This document shows, piece by piece, positions 8,183 to 16,032 of a stretch of 64,000 bases of DNA. The position numbers were made by a program, and so were the translations under genes. The notes below the pieces were generated by a model. It was not told the origin of the DNA and ran no database searches. It saw nothing but the letters and a program-made list of their open reading frames with translations. Source of the DNA: Leucobacter chinensis (GTDB lineage Bacteria; Actinomycetota; Actinomycetes; Actinomycetales; Microbacteriaceae); contig NZ_JAHQZR010000008.1 in assembly GCF_019049105.1 (NCBI RefSeq), positions 57,945-121,944 on the forward strand, read 5' to 3'. The first letter of the stretch is position 1. Every line of letters starts with the position of its first letter.

Positions 8183-9727
8183 ATGCCATACACCCGCACG
8201 GTGCTCGAGGTTGCATCGAACGAACCCGAACGCGTTGCCCTGACCGATGGGGTGCGCAGCATCACGTACGGTGACCTTTCCAGCTCGTCAGGAGCCCACA
8301 AAGCGGTCGTTGATAGCCTGCTTGGGCAAATCAGCGTCGAAGCGCTCTCTGGCATCACCTTCGCCGACGAAATCGGCGATATTCCGGTCATCTCGATCTC
8401 ATTGACTCACGTACTCGATAGCGCAGAGCTCGTCGCGGTGCTTGCTGGCTACCGAACGGTTACCTCGGTGCTTGATCCGCTCTGGCCTATCGAGCACCGG
8501 GTGCGCTCGATTGTGCGCTCGGGGGCCCAAATTGTGGTGACCGATGACGAGTCACTCGGCCATGCCCTTGTCGAAGGTTCTTGGCCCGGCGTGATCATTG
8601 GCCTCGACGAGTACCGGGCTCGACTCGATCGGGTGAGTGAGACTGAGAAGCGGGAGCAGCCGCCAACCGTGCGCGACGACGAAGAACCCTTCCTGCTCAT
8701 TTTCACCTCGGGAACAACCGACCTGCCGAAAGGTTTCTTACGCACGCGAAAGAGCTGGCGCTACAACGTTCGGGTCAGCGAGCGCTGGCTGCGAGCAAAG
8801 CCAGCAGAACTGACGTTCGCGCCCGGTCCGCTCGCCTACAGCCTCACGCTCTACGCCCTCGTCGAAGTGCTGGGAACCGGCGGATCGATCATGCTGCAGA
8901 GTCGTTTTGACCCGATCGACGCCGCGAGGCTGCTCGTCGAAAAGCCCGTCACGAGGCTCGTCGCGGTGCCCGCCGTGCTGCCCGCGCTCGCGCAAGCCGC
9001 GAAGCGCGACGATGTGCAGTTCACGAGGCTCACCGACGCGGTGATTGGCGGTGCAAATCTCAGCCTTGCGTTGCGCACGAGCTTTGAAGAGGTTGCGCCT
9101 GATGCGACCGTTCTGAGTTACTACGGTGCCGCCGAGATTGGGTTCATCGCGTGGAGTACCGAGGGTGACGGTGCCCTGCTCGAGCCCTTCGACGGTCTTT
9201 CGCTGAGCGTGCGAGACGAGAACGGGGCAGAGCTTCCGGAGGGAGAGCTCGGGCAGCTCTTCGTGCGGGTCGGTTCACAGGGTGACCGCTACATCTCGAC
9301 CACGGGTGGCGCGCTCATCACGGGTGCCGACGGCTGGGCGACGGTCAACGATCGCGCGCGACTCGTGGGCGGCAAGCTGTTGCTCGAAGGACGCGCCGGC
9401 GATATCGCCGTGACGGGTGGGCATAAGGTCTCGCTCGTGCAGATCGAACGAACACTCGAGGGCGTTCCCGGCTGCGAACGGTGCTGCGTTGTAACGCAAC
9501 CTCACCGCCTCCTCGGCGAGATTCTCGTTGCCGTCATCGAGGCGACGCCGGGGCAACCCTCACCTGAGAAAGCGAGGGTGAATGCCCGGCTCGGCGAGCT
9601 CTTACCGCCACAGTTCGTGCCACACCGCTACTACCTTGCCGACGATTTTCCGCGCACCGTCGGCGGAAAGATTCGCCGCGTCGAGGTGCGCGCCGAGCTC
9701 GAGGCGGGGTCATACACGAGGCTCTAA
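8183..9727 (+). CDS. AMP-dependent acyl/aryl acid-CoA ligase (ANL superfamily)
   Basis: A 514-residue adenylate-forming enzyme. It carries the phosphate-binding A3 loop TSGTTDLPKG (175-184), the A5-like YYGAAEIGF, and the C-terminal catalytic Lys496 in TVGGKIRR. It should activate a carboxylic acid to an acyl-AMP and transfer it to CoA or a carrier protein. The ATG at 8183 follows an ATGGAGA ribosome site and gives a normal family N-terminus (RTVLEVASNEPERVALTDG); the longer in-frame frame from 8072 is unlikely. A ketosynthase gene follows 47 bases downstream, suggesting the activated acid feeds a chain-extension step. No acyl carrier protein gene is nearby. Confidence 0.86.
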   Translation: MPYTRTVLEVASNEPERVALTDGVRSITYGDLSSSSGAHKAVVDSLLGQISVEALSGITFADEIGDIPVISISLTHVLDSAELVAVLAGYRTVTSVLDPLWPIEHRVRSIVRSGAQIVVTDDESLGHALVEGSWPGVIIGLDEYRARLDRVSETEKREQPPTVRDDEEPFLLIFTSGTTDLPKGFLRTRKSWRYNVRVSERWLRAKPAELTFAPGPLAYSLTLYALVEVLGTGGSIMLQSRFDPIDAARLLVEKPVTRLVAVPAVLPALAQAAKRDDVQFTRLTDAVIGGANLSLALRTSFEEVAPDATVLSYYGAAEIGFIAWSTEGDGALLEPFDGLSLSVRDENGAELPEGELGQLFVRVGSQGDRYISTTGGALITGADGWATVNDRARLVGGKLLLEGRAGDIAVTGGHKVSLVQIERTLEGVPGCERCCVVTQPHRLLGEILVAVIEATPGQPSPEKARVNARLGELLPPQFVPHRYYLADDFPRTVGGKIRRVEVRAELEAGSYTRL

Positions 9728-9774
9728 CACGGGGCCCACGACCACTTCGCACCTCGAACCCGTACACTCGGGGT

Positions 9775-11034
9775 GTGAACGAGAGAGTGGTCATCACAGG
9801 AATGGGCGCCGTGACGCCGCTGGGGCTAGACGCCCCAACGAGCCTTGACGCCGTGTTCGCTGGGCGCAGCGGCATCGGTCCCATCGAGGGGTTTGACACG
9901 AGCGACATGGTCGTGACGATTGGCGGCGAGGTACGGGGATTTGACCCCTCTGGCGTCGTGTCACCAGCCGACGCGAAACGCCTCGACCCACACGCGCTCT
10001 ACGCAATCGCAGCGGCCAGCGAGGCCATCGACCAGGCTTTCCCGGGGCATCGCAGTGGCGATCCGCTCATTGCCGACCCGACCCGACTTGGTGTTTCGGT
10101 CGGCTCAAGCTCGGGCGCCTCAACCCTCATGCAGGAGGCTACGAGAACCCTCGACGAGCGGGGTCCTGCGCGAGTGAGACCGGGCGTCGTCGTATATGGA
10201 GGAACCGACTCTGCGGCAAACGTGCTGAGCGTGCGCTACGGGGCGCTCGGCGCGGCCCACGGCGTCTCGGCGACCTGCGCCTCTGGCGCGATGGCGATCG
10301 GAGAGGCGCTGCGCACGCTACGGCACGGCTACGCCGACGCGATGATCGTGACATCTGGCGACCACTGCGCGAACCCCGTGAACATGGCCGCGAACGCGAA
10401 CATTCGGGCGCTCACCCGCGACTTCAACGCGGTGCCCGCACGGGCGAGCCGTCCATTCGACGCTGCTCGCTCGGGCTTCGTCATGAGCTCGGGCGGGGCT
10501 GCGCTCGTGTGCGAAACCGAACGCTCGGCACTCGCGCGAGGTGCCAAAATTCTCGCCGTGATTGAGGGCTACGGCGCGAGCTCTGACGCTCATCATGCGA
10601 CAGCGCCTGATCCTGGGGGCGAGGGAGCCTCGCGGGCGATGCATTTAGCGCTCGCCGATGCAGGCCGTGAAGCCGGCGACGTGGGCCACGTGAATGCGCA
10701 CGCCACGAGCACGCCGCTCGGCGACCACAGTGAGGCACTCGCGCTTGCCGCGGTGTTCGGCGGTGACACCGTGCCTCCGGTCACCGCGACCAAGTCGGTT
10801 AGCGGGCACATGATTGGTGTCTCGGGAACGTTCGAGGTGCTCGTCGCCGTCGAAACGCTGCGCCGCGGCCTCATGCCACCCACGCTCAACCTCGAAACGC
10901 TCGACGTGCCAGAGGGAGTCGCGCTCGACGTGGTCACGGGTGAGGCGAGGCCCTTCGTGGGCGATCTCGTGCTCACGAACTCCCTTGGCTTTGGCGGGCA
11001 CAACGCGACGTTGCTCATCGGTGTGCCGCGATAA
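9775..11034 (+). CDS. Beta-ketoacyl-ACP synthase (KAS I/II type)
   Basis: A 419-residue condensing enzyme with an intact active site: Cys168 (SATCASGAMAIGEAL), His309 (VNAHATSTPLGD), Lys340 and His345 (TKSVSGHMIGVSG). It catalyses decarboxylative condensation of malonyl-ACP with an acyl primer. It is not in a fab cluster (no fabD, acpP or fabH beside it); the neighbour is an adenylate-forming ligase. It may therefore be a dedicated, secondary ketosynthase rather than the main FabF, although many Actinobacteria keep scattered fabF copies. Start is GTG at 9775. Confidence 0.87.
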   Translation: MNERVVITGMGAVTPLGLDAPTSLDAVFAGRSGIGPIEGFDTSDMVVTIGGEVRGFDPSGVVSPADAKRLDPHALYAIAAASEAIDQAFPGHRSGDPLIADPTRLGVSVGSSSGASTLMQEATRTLDERGPARVRPGVVVYGGTDSAANVLSVRYGALGAAHGVSATCASGAMAIGEALRTLRHGYADAMIVTSGDHCANPVNMAANANIRALTRDFNAVPARASRPFDAARSGFVMSSGGAALVCETERSALARGAKILAVIEGYGASSDAHHATAPDPGGEGASRAMHLALADAGREAGDVGHVNAHATSTPLGDHSEALALAAVFGGDTVPPVTATKSVSGHMIGVSGTFEVLVAVETLRRGLMPPTLNLETLDVPEGVALDVVTGEARPFVGDLVLTNSLGFGGHNATLLIGVPR

Positions 11035-11098
11035 CGGTTTGGTGACAGCGAGCTTTTTCCACGTGTTTGCGCACCGGGCGTAGGCGTAGCATACGGGT

Positions 11099-11710
11099 AT
11101 GGCCCCGAGAACGTTCACCCGCATCATGCGAGACGACTCAGGAGCCGCGGGCAAGGTATTGCTCATTGTCGCGGCCTTTCTCGTGCTCCTCGCCGTTGCC
11201 GTACTTGCCCTGTGGCGCCCCGTTATTCAGCCGCTCATCGGTGATGGGCTCGCGACCCGAGTCGAGGGCGATACCGACTATCTCGTGCCTCGCGACGATG
11301 CGCAACTGAGCCTCACGCTCGCCGACGGCTGGGTTGTGCAGCGTTCGCTGTACCAGCCTGAGCAGGCACTCTTGAAAAGCCCAGATTTCTCGGTCGAGGT
11401 GCTCGTTTCAACCTGGATGCACGGTGCCTCTCCCTCGGCAAAGACCGCGCTCGCAGAGGCGATCGAGGGGTGGCACGACCACACCGAAACCCGCATCGAG
11501 GCCGTCAGCGACGACGTTGTCGCGGTATCGGTGTTCGGGCACGAAAAGAAACGGCAACCTGAAAAGCTGGTCGTCGCCCTCGCGAAGGGAAGCGATGAGC
11601 GGGCGAAGGCCTTCGCCACGCTGACGGTGTCAACGAAAGATCGTGACCTCGACGAGGTACTGCCCGCGGTTGCAGAGCTTATCGCCACGGCGAAGGCGGT
11701 CGAACGATGA
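11099..11710 (+). CDS. Membrane-anchored protein of unknown function
   Basis: A 203-residue protein that I do not recognise. Residues 1-18 are basic and cytosolic, 19-39 form one membrane helix, and residues ~50-200 are an extracytoplasmic domain with alternating strands and helices (LSLTLADGWVVQRS, then DFSVEVLVSTWMHG). There are no cysteines or catalytic motifs in the outer part. Its stop overlaps the start of the NodB deacetylase gene by four bases, so the two are translated together and may act together at the cell surface. Confidence 0.7.
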   Translation: MAPRTFTRIMRDDSGAAGKVLLIVAAFLVLLAVAVLALWRPVIQPLIGDGLATRVEGDTDYLVPRDDAQLSLTLADGWVVQRSLYQPEQALLKSPDFSVEVLVSTWMHGASPSAKTALAEAIEGWHDHTETRIEAVSDDVVAVSVFGHEKKRQPEKLVVALAKGSDERAKAFATLTVSTKDRDLDEVLPAVAELIATAKAVER

Positions 11711-13356
11711 TGCGGCAGAGTCTTGCGGTTGCGATGAGCGTTGTGCTCGCGGGGCTTCCCGGCTGGCTTGAGCCCTGGGTTCCCGCGTTTACCCCGACCG
11801 AGTGGGCCGATGTTGACGCTGTCGAGTGGCAGGCTCCCGAGCCGCAAGAAACCGGGGCCACCATCGATGAACCGCTGCACCCGCTCGACCCCGCAACAGC
11901 GAACGGCTTCGTGCCGAGCCGCATCGTGAACGGTTCGCTCGGCCTCAACGCGCGCTTTCTCATGACCCCTGCCTCGGGCGACCACAACTCGGTCACGCTC
12001 GACCTCGTGCGCTCACTCATTGGTGACGCAGAGAAGGCCACCGACAAGCAGTACTCGCCGGAGGCGCAGGACACCACCGCCGGGCTCAGCGACCGCGGGT
12101 GTGTGGAGGGCTCGACGTTCTCGCCCTTAGACGAGGTGCTGCGCGACCCCGCACTCGCGCCCGCAAAGCATGAGGGGGTCTCCATGAGTTGCGACGTGAT
12201 GGCCGCAGCATCGACCCTGCTCGTGCAACGCATTCGTTTGATCAACACGCTTGGCGAAAAGCCGGTTGACCGCGTCGTCACGGTCATCACCGATACCTCT
12301 CGCGCAACGACCGTTCCCGCCAAGCACCTGTGGAACGACGAAGGGCCACGCATCGTGTGGCAAGCGATCACTGAAACCCTGCGCCATGAAGCCCGGGGCC
12401 TTAGCCTTATGCCCCCGCAAAGCGACCCCGACGAGGCCCTCATCGAGGCCATCCTTGACTCTGCGGTGCCACTCACCGACGGCGCCCTGCACCTCACGAT
12501 TCCGCAGGGGTTCCAGACCCCAGAACTCGAGGCCCTCGGCAGCGAGCCCCTGGCCGAGGCGCGCACCTTGAAGCTCACACCCGAGGTCGCGACCACCGCG
12601 CTCAGTGAGACGGGGCAGTCGATCATGGCGGCGATCAACAGCGAAGATCCGCTGGTTGCTCCCGACGCTGTTTTGCCGGGCAAACGCGACATCGACTGCT
12701 CACTCTTCGTCTGCGTCGCGCTCACTTATGACGATGGGCCCTCGGCACTCACCCCGACCATTCTCGATGCGCTGCGCGACCACGGGGCTTCGGCGTCGTT
12801 CTTCATGGTCGGTAGCCGTGTCGAAAGCTACGCGGCCGCAGCAAAGCGTGTGGTGACCGACGGGCACCTGGCGCTCAACCACAGCTGGTCTCACCTCGAC
12901 CTCTCGAAGCTCGCCGCGGGTACGATCGATGCCAACGGCGACGAGACCGACCCCGACGATATGCCGAGCGAAGAAGACCGAAAGAAGGCCGTCGCCAAAG
13001 AGCTGAACCGTACAAGCAAGGCCATCGTCGCCGCGACCGGTGTCGCCCCAACCGCCTTTCGGCCGCCCTACGGCGCCTACGACGATGCCGTGCTGAAGAT
13101 CGCGAAGATGCCGGCAATTCTATGGGATGTCGATACCGAAGATTGGAAGGGTGTCTCGGGTGACGATCTCGTGTCGAGCATTGTTCCCGTCGCGAGGCCG
13201 GGCTCAATCGTCTTGCAGCACGACATTCACGACAGCAGCGCCGACACGATCGAGCAGGTGCTCGACGGGCTCGAAAATCGTGGATTCATGGTCGTCAACG
13301 TGGGGCAGCTGCTCGGCGGCATGCCCGCCTCGGGCGCCTACAGCAGTTCGCGCTAA
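11707..13356 (+). CDS. Exported NodB-type polysaccharide deacetylase with long N-terminal domain
   Basis: A 549-residue protein. Residues 1-20 look like a signal peptide. Residues ~25-325 are an unrecognised domain with Cys131 and Cys162. Residues ~330-545 are the NodB carbohydrate esterase 4 domain: TYDDGPS (340-346, with the general base and metal-binding Asp), HSWSH (392-396, metal His392 and His396), RPPYGAYD (452-459), DTEDW (476-480) and QHDIH (504-508, catalytic His). It should remove N-acetyl groups from peptidoglycan or a related glycan outside the membrane. The start overlaps the preceding membrane protein gene (ATGATG), and the stop lies within a hairpin shared with ppk2. Confidence 0.88.
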   Translation: MMRQSLAVAMSVVLAGLPGWLEPWVPAFTPTEWADVDAVEWQAPEPQETGATIDEPLHPLDPATANGFVPSRIVNGSLGLNARFLMTPASGDHNSVTLDLVRSLIGDAEKATDKQYSPEAQDTTAGLSDRGCVEGSTFSPLDEVLRDPALAPAKHEGVSMSCDVMAAASTLLVQRIRLINTLGEKPVDRVVTVITDTSRATTVPAKHLWNDEGPRIVWQAITETLRHEARGLSLMPPQSDPDEALIEAILDSAVPLTDGALHLTIPQGFQTPELEALGSEPLAEARTLKLTPEVATTALSETGQSIMAAINSEDPLVAPDAVLPGKRDIDCSLFVCVALTYDDGPSALTPTILDALRDHGASASFFMVGSRVESYAAAAKRVVTDGHLALNHSWSHLDLSKLAAGTIDANGDETDPDDMPSEEDRKKAVAKELNRTSKAIVAATGVAPTAFRPPYGAYDDAVLKIAKMPAILWDVDTEDWKGVSGDDLVSSIVPVARPGSIVLQHDIHDSSADTIEQVLDGLENRGFMVVNVGQLLGGMPASGAYSSSR

Positions 13357-13401
13357 CGACCCGAGGCGCGACTCGCGTGCGATTGTCTCGGGCCGTTAGC
13401 G
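13351..13401. terminator. Convergent hairpin covering both stop codons
   Basis: Arms at 13351-13365 and 13387-13401 are complementary over 15 positions with one A-C mismatch. The hairpin includes the TAA of the deacetylase gene and the stop of ppk2 on the other strand. No clear T-run follows on either side, so it is an atypical bidirectional terminator candidate. Confidence 0.55.
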
Positions 13402-14358
13402 GCGGATCACGGGGAATGATCCGTCGTGATGTTCGCCGTCTTCTGCGATCGTTTCAGGGCTTCCAATCACGAGCGGATCGGGCGTGCCCACGACCTCGTG
13501 GTCTTTGTTCGGGTAATCAAACTTTGAGAGCACCCAACGCATGGCCTCAAGACGCGCGCGTCGCTTGTCGTTCGACTTCACGACCGTCCATGGCGCCGTC
13601 TTGGTGTCGGTGTAAAAGAACATCGCGTCTTTGGCTTCGCTATACGCATCCCACTTATCGATGCTCGCGAGGTCGGTGGGTGAGAGCTTCCACTGTTTGA
13701 CCTTGTCGGTCGAACGATCGATGAAGCGCTGCCTTTGCTCAGCCTTACCGACCGAGAACCAGAACTTGAAGAGGTGAATGCCCGAGTTAATGAGCATGAG
13801 CTCGAAGCCAGGTGTGGCGCGCATGAACTCGTGGTACTGCTGCGGGGTGCAGTAGCCCATGACTCGCTCGACGCCTGCCCGGTTGTACCAGGAACGGTCG
13901 AACAACACGATCTCGCCGCCCGAGGGCAGATGCTGCACATAGCGTTGAAAGTACCACTGCGAACGCTCGCGATCGGTGGGGGTCTCGAGGGCCACCACGC
14001 GAGCGCCGCGGGGGTTCATGTGTTCGGTGAAGCGCTTGATCGTGCCACCCTTGCCGGCCGCGTCACGGCCCTCGAAGAGAATGACAATCTTCTCGCCAGA
14101 CTCTTTGACCCAAGTTTGCAGCTTGAGCAGCTCGATTTGTAGCTTGCGCTTTTGCTTCTCGTACTTTTTGCGTGAGAGTTTCTTGTCGTAGGGGTACCCC
14201 TGACGCCACGGAGCATCGGGATCATCGCCCTCTGCCTCATCGGTATCAGCCAGCAGGAGCTCGACGATCTCGTCAATCTCTGGGGCAACGTCAACCCTTG
14301 AGTGCGCGGCCTCGGCCGCTGGAATCTCGTCGGGTTTGGGCTGTGCTGCGTCAGACAT
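13396..14358 (-). CDS. ppk2: Polyphosphate kinase 2
   Basis: A 320-residue protein of the PPK2 family, which transfers phosphate between polyphosphate and nucleoside phosphates. Walker A is GRDAAGKGG (97-105) and the Walker B/lid region starts at DRSWYNR (154-160). The conserved HLPSGGEIVLFDRSWYNRAGVERVMG region and SPTDLASIDKWDAYSEAKDAMF fit the single-domain, class I type that prefers nucleoside diphosphates. The first ~55 residues are acidic and poorly conserved. It stands alone between convergent neighbours. Confidence 0.92.
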   Translation of the reverse strand: MSDAAQPKPDEIPAAEAAHSRVDVAPEIDEIVELLLADTDEAEGDDPDAPWRQGYPYDKKLSRKKYEKQKRKLQIELLKLQTWVKESGEKIVILFEGRDAAGKGGTIKRFTEHMNPRGARVVALETPTDRERSQWYFQRYVQHLPSGGEIVLFDRSWYNRAGVERVMGYCTPQQYHEFMRATPGFELMLINSGIHLFKFWFSVGKAEQRQRFIDRSTDKVKQWKLSPTDLASIDKWDAYSEAKDAMFFYTDTKTAPWTVVKSNDKRRARLEAMRWVLSKFDYPNKDHEVVGTPDPLVIGSPETIAEDGEHHDGSFPVIRR

Positions 14359-14395
14359 GGGTACTCCTCACGAATGCTCTTCTACACTCACCATG

Positions 14396-15907
14396 TTAGC
14401 GCTGAGAGCCCTCTTTCTTCGGGTTCACGACGAGCAATGACATCGTGGTGGTGAACTCAGTGTCGATATCGGTGTTCGGGCGGTAGGTGAGCTTGCTGAC
14501 GATCACGGCTACGAGGGTCGCGAGCACAAACGCTGGCAGGAGCTCGTAGAGGCCGGTATCGAATGCCTTCCAGATGAACACGGTTGCTGCACCGACCACC
14601 ATGCCGGCCAGCGCACCCCAGTTGCTGAGACCGCGCCAGTAGAGGCTCAACAGAATGATCGGGCCGAATGCCGCGCCGAAGCCCGCCCAGGCGAAGCTCA
14701 CGAGCCCGAGGATGCTGTCATTCGGGCTGATCGCGAGAACAGCCGCCACAATTGCGACAGCGAGCACCCCAACGCGGCCGAGCACGACGAGCGTGCGCTC
14801 GCTCGGTGGCTGCTTGCGGGTGACACGGTACAGGTCTTCAACGAGAGCCGACGAGCACACGATGAGCTGACTCGACAGGGTGCTCATAATGGCGGCGAGC
14901 ACAGCGGCGAGCACGAAGCCTGCCACGAGCGGGTGCAGTAGCACCTGAGACATGAGCAGCACGACGGTTTCTGGGTCGCTCGGGGCGCCACCAAACTTGT
15001 CGAAGTAGGCGATGCCGATGAGACCCGCAGAAACCGCACCGAGCAGTGACACGAACTGCCAGCTCGTGCCGATGCGCCTCGCCGACGCCGCCTCCTTTGG
15101 CGAGCGCAGCGCCATGAAACGCACGATGATGTGGGGCTGCCCAAAGTAGCCGAGACCCCAGGCGAGGCCCGAGAGCACGACGAGCACAACCGCTGTTGTC
15201 GTGAGTGACTCGTCACCAAAAATCGAGAGGTTGCCGGCACCGACCGTTTCGACGAGCGTCGCCGTCTCGTTCCAACCGCCGATGGTGAAGATCGCGACCG
15301 CGGGCACGAGCACGAGGGCCACGACCATCATGAGCCCCTGCACGACGTCGGTCATCGACGCACCAAGGAAGCCGCCGAAGAGCGTGTAGGCGAGGGTGAC
15401 GACGGTCACCATGAGCATGCCGACGATGTATTCGCCACCGAACGCGCTTTCAAAGAACTTGCCACCGGCGACCATGCCAGAAGACGCGTAGATGGTGAAG
15501 AAGACGAGAATGATGATGCTCGCGATGGTACGCAAGAGGTGGGTATTGTCACGAAGCCGGTTTTCGAAGAAGTTTGGCACCGTGATCGAGTTGCGCGACA
15601 CCTCGGTGTAGGCGCGAAGCCTTGGCGCCACGAGCCGCCAGTTGAGGTATGAACCGACGAGCAGACCCACCGCGATCCACCCCTCGATGAGACCGGTCGC
15701 GTAGATCGCGCCGGGAAGGCCCATGATGAGCCAGCCCGACATGTCAGACGCGCCGGCACTGAGCGCCGCTACCCACGGCGGGAGGCCTCGCCCCGCGAGC
15801 ATGTAGCCCTCGTGGCTCGTGGTCTTGCGAAACGCAAGCCAACCGATCAGCAGCATCACGGCGAAGTAGATACCGAGGGCTAAGTAGAGAAAGAAATTAT
15901 CTGACAT
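14396..15907 (-). CDS. putP: Sodium/proline symporter
   Basis: A 503-residue SSS-family transporter close to PutP. It shows the PutP signature around ASDMSGWLIMGLPGAIYATGL (Na+ site in helix 2), GWNETATLVE, and FGQPHIIVRFMALRSPKEA. It imports L-proline with sodium. ATG at 15907 was chosen, behind AAAGGTGAC, over the longer frame from 16021 whose extra 38 residues are not hydrophobic or family-like. It lies 125 bases downstream of putA on the same strand, so transport and breakdown of proline are probably co-expressed. Confidence 0.93.
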   Translation of the reverse strand: MSDNFFLYLALGIYFAVMLLIGWLAFRKTTSHEGYMLAGRGLPPWVAALSAGASDMSGWLIMGLPGAIYATGLIEGWIAVGLLVGSYLNWRLVAPRLRAYTEVSRNSITVPNFFENRLRDNTHLLRTIASIIILVFFTIYASSGMVAGGKFFESAFGGEYIVGMLMVTVVTLAYTLFGGFLGASMTDVVQGLMMVVALVLVPAVAIFTIGGWNETATLVETVGAGNLSIFGDESLTTTAVVLVVLSGLAWGLGYFGQPHIIVRFMALRSPKEAASARRIGTSWQFVSLLGAVSAGLIGIAYFDKFGGAPSDPETVVLLMSQVLLHPLVAGFVLAAVLAAIMSTLSSQLIVCSSALVEDLYRVTRKQPPSERTLVVLGRVGVLAVAIVAAVLAISPNDSILGLVSFAWAGFGAAFGPIILLSLYWRGLSNWGALAGMVVGAATVFIWKAFDTGLYELLPAFVLATLVAVIVSKLTYRPNTDIDTEFTTTMSLLVVNPKKEGSQR

Positions 15908-16032
15908 CGTTGTCACCTTTTCATGAATTGGATGTGGTGTCGAGGGGTATTCGTTCAGTGGGAGTGGGCAAGAAGTCGAGATGTGGGGCGGGGTGTGGGC
16001 GACGCGGATCGCGAGACCCACACCCCGAAGGG

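Noticed and set aside
11679..12725. Long minus-strand frame (348 codons) opposite the deacetylase
   Set aside because: Ser/Thr/Arg/Cys-rich composition of a GC-driven shadow; the plus-strand frame carries a complete NodB domain.
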